DNA from: Prunus persica
Taxonomy: Eukaryota; Streptophyta; Magnoliopsida; Rosales; Rosaceae
Assembly: GCF_000346465.2 (NCBI RefSeq)
Contig: NC_034009.1
Coordinates: 2,571,399 to 2,635,398 of the forward strand
Length of the DNA: 64,000 bases
Direction of reading: 5' to 3'
Below, piece by piece: positions 21,205 through 33,666 of this stretch. The translations under genes were made by a program, and so were the position numbers. The notes under the pieces were generated by a model. It searched no databases. It worked only from the letters and a program-made list of their open reading frames with translations, and was not told the origin of the DNA. Position 1 is the stretch's first letter. Each line of letters starts with the position of its first letter.

Positions 21205-23900
21205 ATGGCACAGGAGGCATGTAGTAACTTTGGGGGAGTTTACAGGAAGTTCAAGCCACACCTCCTCATGGTTTTAGCCCAGGTGGCCTCTACATTTCTA
21301 TATTTTCTCACAGAAGCTTCTTTCAATCATGGGATGAACCCTCATGTCTACATAACATATGGACATATTGTGTCCGGCCTAGTGATGTTCCCTTTTGCCT
21401 ATGTTCTTGAAAGGTAAATATATGCATAAAGTTGCCTTTGTACTTATAGGGTAACATTCTTTTGCAAGATATTTGGTGTCATCAATTTAGCACTGTATGT
21501 TAAACTAAGAGTCTATCCAATCAACATTGATCTAGTTAGATTTACTGTCTAGCAACATAACATGACAAACTGTTTAATAAGAGAACATTTTTCTATGTCA
21601 ATCATGATAACTCCAACAATTCTACCTATTTTGTCATAGGTTTATTTATCGATCTTTAATTCTCCTCCTGCAGAAAACAGAGACCAAAGCTCACAATTGC
21701 TCTTTTCTTGGAACTTTTTGTTCTTTCTCTTCTTGGGTAAACACATATAGAAACCTTATATGCTTCTGATAAAGGAACAAAATAAATGGCTAATTAAGTG
21801 TCTTTTCCAATGGTTGCAGGGTGGGTTTGACTTTAAACATGTACTTTGCAAGCTTAAGATAACACCTCTCCGACCTTCATTGCATCAATGGTGAACACCA
21901 TAGCTTCCCTAACCTTTGTCATTGCAGTTGTACTCAGTTTAGTATACCTTTTCATCCATAAATCCAAAGAATAATTCGCATTTTATCCTTAATAAATTAA
22001 TTATTAACTCAGGTTGGAGGTTCTTGATCTTCGAAGTCCTCGAGGGTTAGAGAAAGTTTTGGGAACCCTCGTCTCCTTAGCCGGTGTAATCACCATGACA
22101 TTGTACAAGGGGTCTATGCAGGGCCGTCCCTGAGATTTTGAGGGCCCTGTGCGAAACTTAAATTAGGGCCTCGCATAATCTAATACGAAAATACTATAAA
22201 AATTTGCCATAACTTAATGTCATAAACAATTTTTTTTTTATAACTAAAATTCACCATCAATAAATATGCACTGAAAATCAGAAATTAAATTCATAAATAT
22301 TTAAATATTTTCATCAATTGTAGCATGTGATTCTCTAACAATGAATCTATCAAGAGCTCGAGTCCAAGAGATTGTGGTCACCCACCGTTGGACTACAGGG
22401 TCCAAGAGATCAAGACTGCATGTAATATATAGAATAGATTGAAATTTAGATACATACCTGAATTTGAAAAAAGAACGAAAGAGAAATTGATTAATAATGA
22501 TGATTACTTACCAGAAAATCAGAGTTTAAGAGAAAGAAGAAGTCATGAAGCTTTTTTTGTGGTGCTAGCCAGTAGAACGACATCAAGGAGCATCGAACTC
22601 GGGCCCTTTTGCCAAAGAGAGATGTGCTCCATCCAACTCCCCTGAATACGCTGTTGTGCAAATATCCAGACGTTATATTATATATACGATTCATATAATA
22701 TTAATATATATATAATATAAATAATTTTTTTTTCGGGGGCCCTTAAGAATCGGGGGCCTTGTACGGTGGCGCCACTTGCACCACCCCAGGCCGCCCCTGA
22801 GTCTATGGTGAGATATTTATGGCGTCCATTGATCCATATTCAAGGGAAATCCTCCATCCATGAGAACTGATTCAAGGGTTCAATTCTAACTGTTGCATGC
22901 TGCATAACATGGTCTATATGGTACATTATGCAGGTTTTAGCCCTCACTCAACTATATGGCACCTACTGAGGTGTACACAACTATTACAAATGTGTATACA
23001 TATAGCACGATCTCATATTCACCGATTAACTACAAAATAAAATAAAACAATGCAGGCAATCACGTTGGAAAGATATCCTGCTCAACTGTCACTGACAACA
23101 TGGATGGGCTTCATAGGGGCAGCACAACCAGCTGTCTTCACAGTGTGCATAGAACATAGACGGGCAGCTTGGGCAATTGGATTCAACATTGACCTCTGGT
23201 CCTATTATATTCTGTGAGTATAATAAGTGGTAAATATGAAATGTTGCATTAAAAAAGGGAATCATAAGATTCTTCTAATGCGGGGGCCTATATGGCAGGG
23301 AGCTGTGTGCTCCGGTCTAAAAATCTTCGTTCAACTATGGTGCACAGAAAAGAAAGGACCAGTTTTTGTGGCCATGTTTGATCCCGTTTCAATAGTATTT
23401 GTGGCTCTTCTAGCTTACTTTGTCCTCGGTGAAAGACTTTATACGGGCAGCTAATTTTTCACACTATAATGCATTTACAAGTAATTGCACGTATCTAGAG
23501 TTTAACTAATGCATTTACGAGTAATTGCACATATCTAGAGTTTAACTAAGACATCAACCCAATAAAGACTCTGTATGCAAAACAAAAACTTTGTAAAATG
23601 CATCCAATTGGGTTAAGGGATTACATTTTCAATCCACGTTGTGTGACAAGTAGGATCCATATGTTACATTAATTTTCCTTGCCAATTAGTCACATAATTT
23701 GGTGTGGAAGGAGGTAATTCTAAAACTTCATGTGTGGTTTGTTCAGCATAGTAGGGGCATTTAGTGTCATCCTTGGCCTATACTTGCTATTGTGGGGAAA
23801 AGAAAGTGATGAAGTTTACATCAACTCAGAAGAGCACAAGGATAAAAACATACAGAAAATCACTTCAGCTAAGACCGATGTGCTACATGATGAACCATAA
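21205..23900 (+). pseudogene. Second WAT1-related (UMAMIT) copy, multiply disabled
   Basis: All seven exon regions align with the intact gene at 17694. Exon 1 (21205-21413) and exon 2 (21674-21736) are intact. Exon 3 (from 21820) has a net +1 change that places TAA right after ASLR at about 21863. Exon 4 is split by a 681-bp hAT element, and TGG has become TGA at about 22868-22870. Exon 5 has a one-base loss near its end (about 23205). The donor of exon 6 is CT instead of GT (23453-23454). Exon 7 (from about 23749) is readable but shortened in the EDEV-rich tail. The upstream TATA is also altered. With this many lesions it cannot make the transporter, although exons 1-2 could still be transcribed. 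Confidence 0.9.
22119..22799. mobile_element. Non-autonomous hAT element, 681 bp, in a pseudogene exon
   Basis: The left end is CAGGGCCGTCCCTGA and the right end, read inward, is CAGGGGCGGCCTGGG. The flanking 8-mers are GGTCTATG (22111-22118) and AGTCTATG (22800-22807), one mismatch, as expected for hAT. The intact paralogue has uninterrupted sequence here. No transposase is recognisable. Inside, at about 22351-22420, there is a scrambled partial copy of the palindromic MITE found complete at 56177-56359. Confidence 0.88.
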
Positions 23901-24480
23901 AGATTAGATTGGATCCTTCCCTGGAATCCTTTGAGAGGGAATTCACAAATCGAAATTCAGAAGCAATCAAACCTAAAAGAAGAAGATGAAGGCAGCAAGA
24001 AAAGTTGAGTGAGCAAATATGGGAGCAGGAGAAAGATTCCAGATTCCAAGGCAGCAGAGACTGTACGCTACTAATTTCTGCTACAAATTCCAAATTGATT
24101 AAAGATTCCAAATTCACCTTTCCACAAAATTCCATCTATTGTTTTGCTTGTTATATTTATTTGTTTGGATCTTATTTATTCAAGCAATCCTCAAATTTCA
24201 TCAACTTCAATATATGCACAATGCAGTTAGAAACATCAGAAAGTTAAAAACCAACACTGGACCATCTTACAGAAAAATATGGTGAACACTGGACATTACT
24301 AATTGTTTTAATCCCAAAATGCCTTCTAGCTACATTTAACAATTCTGACACAGACTTGCCACCAGCCAACCTAAATCAGGCAATTGAAACAGTGCTGACA
24401 AATAGATTGCCAACAAGCAATAAGATTGTCAGTAAATGTAAATGAAGGCATCTAAATTATCCAAATACTTGATGAAACAT
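23901..24480. other. Spacer between UMAMIT pseudogene and bHLH 3' end
   Basis: The first about 140 bp match the 3' flank of the intact UMAMIT gene (19910-20035). The remainder is probably 3' untranslated sequence of the minus-strand bHLH gene and unrecognised spacer. Confidence 0.5.
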
Positions 24481-26790
24481 CTAAGCAGCAGGGGGCCGAA
24501 GTTCATGATCACGAGATGTATCACGGACCGATGGAGGTAAATAATGCCACATTGGAACCAGACTATAGCTAGGATACATTGCCATCTTGCTTGCCCCGGG
24601 ATGATATGCAGCTGGGACTGCTGGGTGGGTTGGAACAAACCCAGAAGGTGAAATTGCCATACCTTTCAACTGCTGCTCCAACCTTTCTTTATCTGCTTTC
24701 AGTACAAGTTTCTCTTCACGGAGTTCATTCTTCTCTGCCTGTCATAGGCAAGAGCAGTCAACAAAGTGAGTACTCAAAACTTCTCAAGTAGTAAAACTGA
24801 AATATAGGGAGAGTTTGAACCATCTAACAACCACCCTGATTCTAAATTCCAAATTGTACCTCAAGAGTTCAAAATAACCTTATGTTTCATTTGAAATTGA
24901 GGAATTTTAGTCTAAATTGATCAAACCCTACCAATACATAAATATTTGAATCTGACAAAAGTTTCTCTTTCACTAAAACGTATTTTGTACACGGATTTTA
25001 AATGATGCATTGTACCTAGTTATTTCAAATTCAAAATATTGCATTAGTCATTTTGAACATGTTGTACTTTTTTTTTTTTTAATGAATACTCCAACAAATG
25101 TAGAGTTAATCTTGAAATTTCAATCTTGTGTCTTAATTTATATCTGGTCATTTTGAACATGTTGTAATTTCTTTTTAGGAATACTCCAACAAATGTAGAC
25201 TTAATCTTGAAATTTCAATCTTGTGTCTTAATCCGTGCATCCGAATGCACCTTTAAGTAATTCATGCCTCTGATTAAAAACAAAAGATTGAAAACCAGTC
25301 CATCATCGCAATGCAATGGGAGAGAAGTCAAGGTCAAAGAAAGAACCTGACCTAATGTTATGATGGATGAATAAAAGCTTACAAGAAAGTTATATAGGGA
25401 TTCTACACACTTGAAAGGGGTATCTTGAATAGTTACGACTGTAAATTATGATAATAAAGGATAAGTTTTGGGTGGAACGAATCTTTTATAGAATCAACTT
25501 ATACATGGTACAAATCAGGTCATTGTTGAAATGATTTATTGTATAATCTCCAGCCGAGAGGAGCTTGTCCAAGGTATCAAGTGAAGCAAAAGGGATGTTT
25601 GGAATTTTACCCGAGTTTACCACAAACCACATGGAAACAAATAATACTTTAAAATCAATCATAAAATCCTATCATAACTTTAAGATCATCTGAAGCAATT
25701 TTCTGTTCATTTTCAATCAACTCAAATAAGTTTGAAATACTAGATAGCAGAGATGGCTCAAAAGGATTAGCTGAATGAAAAGAATATTGCTTTCAAACTC
25801 AGTGTTATTTGTCTTCTCCAACACTATAATTGAATGAATGAAGATGATCTAAAGCCTATCATGGCTACTTTCATTCTGGAGGCTCATACCTTCATCTAAA
25901 ATCTATATATGAACATGATCATAACTTTTATTGACATGCTCTCAACCCAGCCAGGGAGGCAAAGATTGAAAATACCAAGATATGTTTTTGACAAACTCTG
26001 TGCCAGCTACCAAATGGTCCAAATCTCATAATATAACTTTTATTTAAAAGAAAACAAAAATACTTTAAGTAAATGAGCTAGGAAATGATGAACCTTTAAA
26101 CTTTTTACTTCTTCAAGTAACTTTTGATTTGTTTCTTTGAGCTCCTGAGCTTCAGCTCTCAGCTGGGTCAAAACCCTTATGGCATCATCAAGAATAGCAG
26201 GCTTGTCAGATTTGGGCGGTCTCCCAGGTTCTAAAACAGCGCTCAACTCCACAAACCTGCAAGAAGAATCAAAACCAACATGTTTCCAATCAAAAATAAA
26301 TAAATAAAAATAATAAAATCTACTCATCTGATCAATACAAATTAACCCAATTCAACAAAAAACAAAAAACAAAAGACAAAAAGAAAAGACAGAAAAATGA
26401 GATTGGATGCATGCCTGTCATTCAATCTCTCCCTCCTCAACTTCTCACGGCAAGCCTTCGCTCCAGACCCAGGGCAAGAAGAATCGGTTCGTCCCCTGTT
26501 TCATGATCAAACCCAACAACCAAAACCCCATAAAAATGTTAAAAAGCTTGGCACTTTCAGAACACAGAAAGCAATTACATTACTGCAGATTCACGGGAAA
26601 ATGAAAAAACAAGAAAGTACCTTTTGCGAGGGCACTCTTTTTCCGGTGAGAAAGCAGCAGGAACATCAACAGCAGAGAATTCGAATTCCCTAAATGAAGG
26701 AGTGTCATTAGGCCAAAGGAAATCGCTGGGCTGGGTCGTCTCGTCGATGTAATCAAGATACTCTATCCATTCCTCCATCAGAGAATACAT
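24481..26790 (-). CDS. BHLH104: bHLH transcription factor, subgroup IVc (bHLH34/bHLH104 type)
   Basis: The minus-strand exons are 26790-26621, 26495-26415, 26256-26094 and 24738-24481: 672 bp, 223 aa. The basic region reads AKACREKLRRERLNDR (the E of the E-box-binding ERxRR-type core is present), followed by the helix-loop-helix FVELSAVLEPGRPPKSDKPAILDDAIRVL. A leucine-rich extension (LRAEAQELKETNQKLLEEVK to LEQQLKGM) continues it. The C-terminus PMWHYLPPSVRDTSRDHELR closely resembles my memory of Arabidopsis bHLH104 and bHLH34. Those factors act in the nucleus, dimerise with ILR3/bHLH105, and activate subgroup Ib bHLH and PYE genes under iron deficiency. The N-terminus is shorter than in Arabidopsis. 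Intron 2 begins with GC (CAG|GCATGC). Intron 3 is 1355 bp. Confidence 0.9.
25047..25232. repeat. Tandem duplication, 100-bp period, in bHLH intron 3
   Basis: Two adjacent copies (25047-25146 and 25147-25232) share GTCATTTTGAACATGTTGTA, ATACTCCAACAAATGTAGA and TTAATCTTGAAATTTCAATC. They differ mainly in a poly-T run. This is an intronic duplication of no evident function. Confidence 0.85.
26257..26414 (-). other. GC-AG intron in the bHLH gene
   Basis: The join LNDR|FVEL inside the helix-loop-helix domain requires exon 2 to end at 26415. The next bases on the minus strand are GCATGC, so the donor is GC. The acceptor is a normal TTGCAG at 26262-26257. No GT donor keeps the conserved domain. Confidence 0.78.
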
Positions 26791-28924
26791 GAGAGACTGA
26801 GTCCTATTCTATTAATATGATTCCAAAGACTTTTGATGCACAATTTAATTAATTAATTATTTTTAATATAAAATAAATGCGCACAAAACAAATTGAGCAT
26901 GTAGTTTATTACTTTAGTTTTTTTTTTTTTTCCTGAATTATAAAACCCGAATTTGGAAAAAAAAAAAAAAAAAATTAGTGTATGTGACGGAGAGATTAGG
27001 TGGCCTGCTCACTGGTGTTATCAATTCACATACATTTTAAGGACCTAGAATTTTACTATTTAAGATTTACAATTTGGATAATAGGACCATATGCATGTAA
27101 TTTTTATGGATAAATTGGTATATTTGGTGATGTTTCCTTAGCACCGAAAATTTGACATGGGCTTCCAAATCCTTTCCAACTACTTGTATTTTGCATCAAT
27201 AAAACTCTTGTTAATTATATACACTCCAACAAATATTCTTTTTGTTTTCACGAGAGGTTATTGAGGTAGGATCACAATAGGTGACTAATGGAAGTGCTAG
27301 TAATCGGATGCCTAATTTTATTCGAATCAGATCTCAAATTGCCTAATTTTGTTCGATTTAGGTCTCAAACTGCTCAATTTTATTCGATTTAAGTCTCAAA
27401 TTGCAACCAAATCAATGCTAACAGCAAGATTCAGTTTAGTTTGGTGAGGTTTATATAGTGTGGTCATAGAACAACCTTACATGAATGATGAACATGGTAA
27501 TCTTTCTAAATAATTATGTATATCAAGACTTGGAACAATGCATGTTTAATCCCAATACAGTGAATAATTAAGATGAATCTAATAGGAACTTTAAATAAGG
27601 CTGCTATTAATGAAGATGAATGAACCATGTAATAAATGATCTATGAACTCTCTTAATTTTTAGACCAAAATCCCGCCTCAACTCCTTTCATAAATAATTA
27701 ACTAAATAATATTATATAATATTAAAGCGAAGCTGATACTATAAATTGAACAAAGACTCTTAGCATAAGAGAAGTTTTGAGAGATAAATATGTGGTTTGA
27801 TTGGGGTTGGAGAATTTCAAATAATCCAAATTGAACCCATTAAAATTAAGTATTGCTTGTTTCAAATCGGTCCTGTAAAGATTGGTTTAGTTTAACTGGT
27901 TTCAACGGTTTGGGTGGCGTTTTACTTACCTACCCCTAGACGGAAGAAATCAATCAGGTTTAATAATTGGTCTTTGTGGGCCTCATAAAAGAAACCATTT
28001 TCTAATACATTATAATATAGTGCGGATACATATGTCAGTTTTTGATTTAAAGGAAAAAAATCATGTCACAGTCACTCCAAAGTCTAGACCAGCAGCTAAT
28101 AGAAAATAAACCATTTTATTGTCAATGATCAAATGATGATTTGCGCAACCTTAATAAATCAAAATCACTGCCGAGTTCGAAAGACTAACACGGACGAAAA
28201 AATAATAGAGAAATACAAGCTACTTTCCCTCTTGCCATGTCTATCATGAAAAAATATTAGCTACCTTCCCTCTTGGCATGGCCATCATATTCGTCAAGCT
28301 ATCAATTTAAACTACACACCACCCATGAATCAAACAAGAAGATAAATTATAAGAACGTTAAAAAAGCATAACATGCCAAAAGAGCATTTAAACTTTGTTC
28401 TATGTCTCTCCATTCTTCTGTTTTCATGTCATAATGGATCAAGAATAAACATCTCCAAGAATAATTGGTACTGACTCAATTTAGGAGGCATCATATACAA
28501 CATCAAGTTTTGATTTGCCAAACAGAGCCTGGGCAGGTATCAGGAGGAGCCACCAAATTTGCATGGATTCATAACTTGTAGACAGCAACACAAGCATCAC
28601 TACAAATCTTGAATTTCTTTAACACCAAAGAGCATCTTTGCCCTCCTGAACTTCTTATAATTATAAGTCCATAATTAACCACTCATAGAATATGCTCTGC
28701 AAAGATGCATAGGTGCTCAAGTGCGGTCATTTTCAGTAGGCCATAGAATGATTAAGATCATATTAAGCTTTGGATTAAATTTAAAAAAACACATATTATT
28801 AAACTGGAAGATCACTTTCAGAGTTGAAATTTATCTATCTTGTTCCCATACAATGGCAGTTACCATTCCTTAGAAGCAACAGCTTGATCAGCACACAGCT
28901 TTGAAGCAAAACAGTGAAGAAAAA
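26791..28924. other. Spacer: bHLH promoter side and ETF-beta 3' side
   Basis: Both neighbours are transcribed leftwards, so the left part should hold the bHLH promoter. No gene was recognised. There is a three-copy 31-bp repeat at 27311-27403, a short direct repeat (CTTCCCTCTTGCCATG type) at about 28222-28290, and otherwise AT-rich sequence. Confidence 0.5.
27311..27403. repeat. 31-bp tandem repeat, three copies
   Basis: Exactly three contiguous 31-base units (27311-27341, 27342-27372, 27373-27403) built on CTAATTTTATTCGATTTAGG with CTCAAATTG at the end, differing at a few positions. Confidence 0.9.
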
Positions 28925-31900
28925 TTAAATCACATGGGCTTCGTTCTTAAGCTTGTCAATCAACTCGTCCACAGAAGAAAGGATGACCCCTGCTTTTCTT
29001 TTGGGAGGTTCGGTGACTTGAACCTCCTCTATATCGGATTTGATTTCCACATTCAGATCCTCTGGAGTAAATTTCTTTATGGCCTTTGATTTCGCTTTCA
29101 TTATGTTGGGGAGAGTTGCATACCTTGGTTGGTTCAGCCTCAAATCAGTGCTGCAAGAGGGCCAAGGAAACAAGTATTAATTTAGAATTTTCACCAAAGA
29201 TCAGGTTTAGACAATATTCCTCCTCCTTCCCTGGCATTCATGTGTGTATGTGATGATCTTTTGGCTGGTTTTCAGTCCGTCACCTAAATTGATATTTCAA
29301 ATTTTCTAATATAAAATATCTAAAGTTGAACCCTTCAAACTATTGTGACATCACCAAGTAACAAGTTTTCTTAAAATATTATCAAAATTATGTCATTATC
29401 ACACTTCTTTCACATTTGTCAATTTAAAGATAGGCCATTTTAGACTTTTAGTATCATTTTACGTGGCAAGACCATTTGTCCATATTTTATTTTAATAAGT
29501 GATTGATCACTTTTTTTCTTTTAAGGAGAGGGGGGGTGGTGGGGTGCTTATCTTTCTGAATCATATTCTCATTTTACGCATGCTGTCCGTGTTAAGAAAA
29601 TAAATTGTTTTTGGAAACTAATTTGATACTGATACATAGACAAAATAGTAAAGAAGTAATAATTATATAAGTTCAGCAATTCTAGGATTACCCTACCTAT
29701 CTTAATTGAACACTTGAGCTTTATTGTCTCAGCCTTACTTCTTACACTTCTCTGTTTTTGATGGCCTAGCCAATTGGTTTGAAGCTAATCCAAGGTGTAG
29801 TAATCCTAGTCAGCTTGGTCTGGCTTGGAATTTAATCTTTACAGTCACTTGGTGGTTTCTGTGGGTGTGTTGTTATGTGTTCGATTCTGATTTTCAAATT
29901 CCTAGAGAACCAAGTAATTGAATCCTTCGACTGGCTCAAGGTTAAACGGGTCCTTAGTTGCAGACCTCTTCGTGCCCAAGCTTTATTGGTTTGGTAACCC
30001 CCTTCGTCAAGGTTACTTGAAGCTGAATGTGGATGGTTCTAGATAAGGGCCTGACGATTATCTAGATGCTGGGGGCTAATCCGAGACTGGAAGGTTTAAG
30101 GGCGAACATCAGCTCAGGTGATATCATTCCAGCTGAACTTTGGGCTTTGCACCATGGTCTTAAGATGGCTTGGGATAAAAAAAATTTCAATCTGTTGGTT
30201 GAAGTTGATTCAGCAATTATTCTTCGTCTGATTTTAGGATCTGTCAGCACCACCCATCCCTTCATTGGTCTCGCCATTGAGTGTATATGTTTAAGCAGAG
30301 GTGGTTTCTATTGCTTCATGTCTGTCCCATGATCATCAGGAACTCAATTTTGGCAGCCGATAGTTGAATTTCACCAGCAGTGTTGGGAAATAAATTTTTG
30401 CTTAGTGTGGGTTGTCTAGTGTTTTGGGTTTAGGCCCTCCATACAGGAGTATATATGTTATAACTAAACCAAGTAAATGGGCCAGCTTTTTTATTTCTGA
30501 ATCATTCATATTTTTCAATTTTATGATATTTCTCCGTCCAATTAATCCAGTGTGTGTGTACAAATAAGCATGGTGCAACATTTTTATCGTTGAAGTGCTT
30601 TGAAATTTGGGTGAGGATGGAGATAGATGCATCCAAGTGTCCAAAAACAAATACACGAGAAGATCTGATACTTACGTGATCACTGCTGGCATATCTAGAC
30701 ACAAAGTCTCAAGACCACCATCTACCTCTCTGTCCACTGTCACTATTTGCTTCTCCTTATCCAGCACAACCTACTGGAAATATTTAGTCATATGAAGAAA
30801 TTCATAAAAAGTTTTGTCTGAAAATCAAAATAGAACAAAATGCACTATCAACGCATGTCATTCTCTGTGAAATTCTGTTCAATGTTAACTCAGAGAGACA
30901 GCTAAAAACATGCAAAGAAGTAACAGTAGAGAAAAACATATTACTTCTACGAATCATCTACATTGCTATATATGTATAGATTTTAAAATGGACATGTGTT
31001 CTCATGAATACAAAAATGAAAGGACAACGTATTTGTTTCAGCTGAGAGGATAATGTCTTTGTGATGGAGTAAAGAGAAGGCAAATAAGATTCTTTTTTTA
31101 AGAAAATAAGTGAAATTTAGGAATAACAGGGATTTAAGGATGAGAAATAGAAGTAAGTTTTAGTAGAAACAGAACCACATCTCTCCAAATAAACCAGGTA
31201 CTTCAAATATCAGAGGTCCCTGACCCATTATGTTGTCTGATGTTACTGAATTTAAACGAAGACTGGCCATAAACAAAAGAACTTAAGGTAAGCACATTGA
31301 CCAAGAGAGCAACTAGATAATCAGATTGTCAAAACTCAAGATAACTAACATGTGACAAGATCGGTATAATGCTTCTAAGGCTCTAACTATACTCTCAACC
31401 ACCTCAACTAATGTTCTTTACACCCTTGTTTCACTTTAGAGCCTTTCATCTGCAATTCTTCCTTGTGGCACGCCTAATTTCAGAATTCACTTTCATCAGG
31501 GCAAACAAACTCTTGAAAAGCAGTATTCAATTTTCCACTAGTTATTGCCTATGCTATAAGGGCCCTCAGAAGCCATAAGGTATCCAGGTCAATAGGGATA
31601 TCTGCAGAATAGATGTATCTCGAAGGCATAGGGAGAGGAACACCTCCCAAACCTTAACTTCCTGATTTTAATTTCTTCAGAAGTCTCCCTGCTGCAGGAA
31701 TATTATACTATGGAATGAAACTACAAAACGGGGTAGTGCTTCTAGCCAGCCAGCTAAGCTTTATATTTATTGACTATAATACCAAAACAAAGTCATTTGT
31801 GCCTCCTGGCCACTACAATTAAAAGGAATGTAAACAAAATCCTTTGCTCAGCCCTTAAAAACAAACGAGAAACTAGAAACTGATAATCAGCTGCATCAAC

Positions 31901-32854
31901 AAACTAATATTAACTACTAAGCTTTGAGGCTAGATGGTTCGAATTCTTAAATTACCAATTAAAAGTCCCAAAAACGACATCTGGATTCAAACATAGTCTC
32001 ATATTCGCCTACATTTAAAACTTCAACTTATAATGCATGAACATATTAATGATCACGTTCCTCAATTACTTAATGGTGTGAAACAAAATACCACAAGGAA
32101 GCAAGCAATGTAAGTATGCGAGTTGTAAGCAGCATATTTCTTCTCTACTTGAATGAATTAGGGCCTTTCTCTTTTTTAATGAGTGAACAGAGAAATAAAT
32201 AACTAACCTTTGAAGCAAAGGTCCCTTGAGGCCAGTTCAGCAGCCCTGCCACCATTTGCCCCGTTTGATTGCAATCATCGTCAATAGCCTACACATTTAC
32301 TCAATATATGTCTAAAGGATAATACTTTCACTTCTTTAAACCAAAACCAACAAGGCAAACACACAAAACCAAAATCTTTAAAACTAAAAGAAAATAGATT
32401 TAAGAAAAACCTGCTTGCCAAGAATGAGAAGGCCAGGCTTCTCAACCTCCACGAGGGCTCTCAAAAGCTTAGCAACAGACAAAGGGTACAGAGGACCACT
32501 AGTCTCCACATGAATGCCCCTATCAGCTCCCATAGCAAGGCCTGTCCTGAGCGTATCGACGCACTGCTTTAGACCCATGGTGACGGCCACGACCTCCGAG
32601 GCCATGCCCGCCTCTTTGATCCGAAGGGCCTCCTCCAAAGCAATCTCGCAGAATGGGTTCATTGACATCTTCACGTTCTGGGTCTCCACGCCGCTCTGTG
32701 AAACAAAACGAAATGAAACTGTTCGATTAGAAAGACATGATTTTGAAATGAATTACGAACTGGGTTTGTGTTGGATTGGCCTTGCCTTATCGGATTTGAC
32801 TCGGATTTTGACGGCGTAGTCGACGACCCGCTTTATCGCCACCATTATCTTCAT
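28925..32854 (-). CDS. ETFB: Electron transfer flavoprotein subunit beta, mitochondrial
   Basis: Five minus-strand exons, 32854-32786, 32695-32411, 32288-32208, 30770-30676 and 29150-28925, total 756 bp and 251 aa, the same length as the Arabidopsis protein as I remember it. It begins [20 protein letters not shown] and contains [58 protein letters not shown] and [20 protein letters not shown], all ETF-beta landmarks including the nucleotide-binding and recognition-loop regions. With the alpha subunit it carries one FAD and passes electrons from branched-chain acyl-CoA and 2-hydroxyglutarate dehydrogenases to ETF:ubiquinone oxidoreductase in the mitochondrial matrix, important in dark-induced starvation. 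There is no long presequence, which is usual for this subunit. Intron 1 starts with GC. Intron 4 contains a LINE relic. Confidence 0.95.
29740..30335 (+). mobile_element. LINE relic in ETF-beta intron 4
   Basis: Forward frames give [12 protein letters not shown], then [10 protein letters not shown] (the start of a LINE RNase H domain) and [20 protein letters not shown] and [14 protein letters not shown], typical of the RVT_3/RNase H domain of plant LINEs. Stops separate these pieces. It is antisense to the host gene and was inserted in a 1525-bp intron. Confidence 0.75.
32696..32785 (-). other. GC-AG intron in the ETF-beta gene
   Basis: Exon 1 must end after VKSDK (32786) to join [10 protein letters not shown]. 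The donor on the minus strand is AAG|GCAAGG, a GC donor in strong context. The acceptor TTTCACAG ends at 32696. The resulting protein length and sequence fit the family exactly. Confidence 0.82.
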
Positions 32855-33666
32855 GGTTTCTTTCTTCTGCTCGGTCTGCTTGCCAAGAATGGTGATTGGA
32901 ATTGGATAATCCGGTGTGAGAAGAAGAGTGAGGAGAGAGAGTTGGAAACGGCATTGGCATTGCTGAGCTAGCAGCTACTACTAGTAGATAAATGGTGCCC
33001 GCAACTTTCCTAGTATAATAAGCTCGCATTTTATATGTGACCAAATAAATAAATGAAAAGCTCTCATTTTGTATTTTCTTTTGTTTTCTTCTTCACTATT
33101 TGAATCCGAAGACAAATGGAAAATCCACACGTATTAATTTTTTCTTTCGTCGAAAAATTCACATGCATTATAACAGCAAAAAATCCCGACCAGGAAAATA
33201 TAATACAAGAAAATATGTACTATCATAAATATTACATACTCAGCTAATTGAGTGTAAAGAGGCCGACTTATTGTCATGATCAACTGATCTAACTTACATA
33301 TACGCATAAGTAATTTAGTTAAATGAACTTGATGGTGTTTTAGGTGGTGCTCATGTTGCCCTATTTAATAATTATGTTGTAACCCGATATCTGAGGTCTA
33401 GACCCGTTACTTTTTATGGCTCATTCATGCGTGTGCCCAAGCCCAAGCCCAAGCCCAAGCCCATTTACTTGTGCTGTCGGCCTCATCCGTGTTGTGTCCA
33501 TGTTGTGTTTGAGCCTGTGTTGATCACCTCTCTCTTTATAATCTCTAATCACAGACAAATCTAATGAAGCCCCACACATGTCTCATATTCCCAGGCAATA
33601 GATCCAAACCCATACACACAGAACATGGCTCTTAGGAAAGCGGCGTTGTTGGCGACCATCAATCTT
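32855..33666. other. Upstream spacer of ETF-beta
   Basis: It should hold the ETF-beta promoter (minus strand). A short (GCCCAA)n run of about 4.5 units lies at 33435-33463. Nothing else was recognised. Confidence 0.45.
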
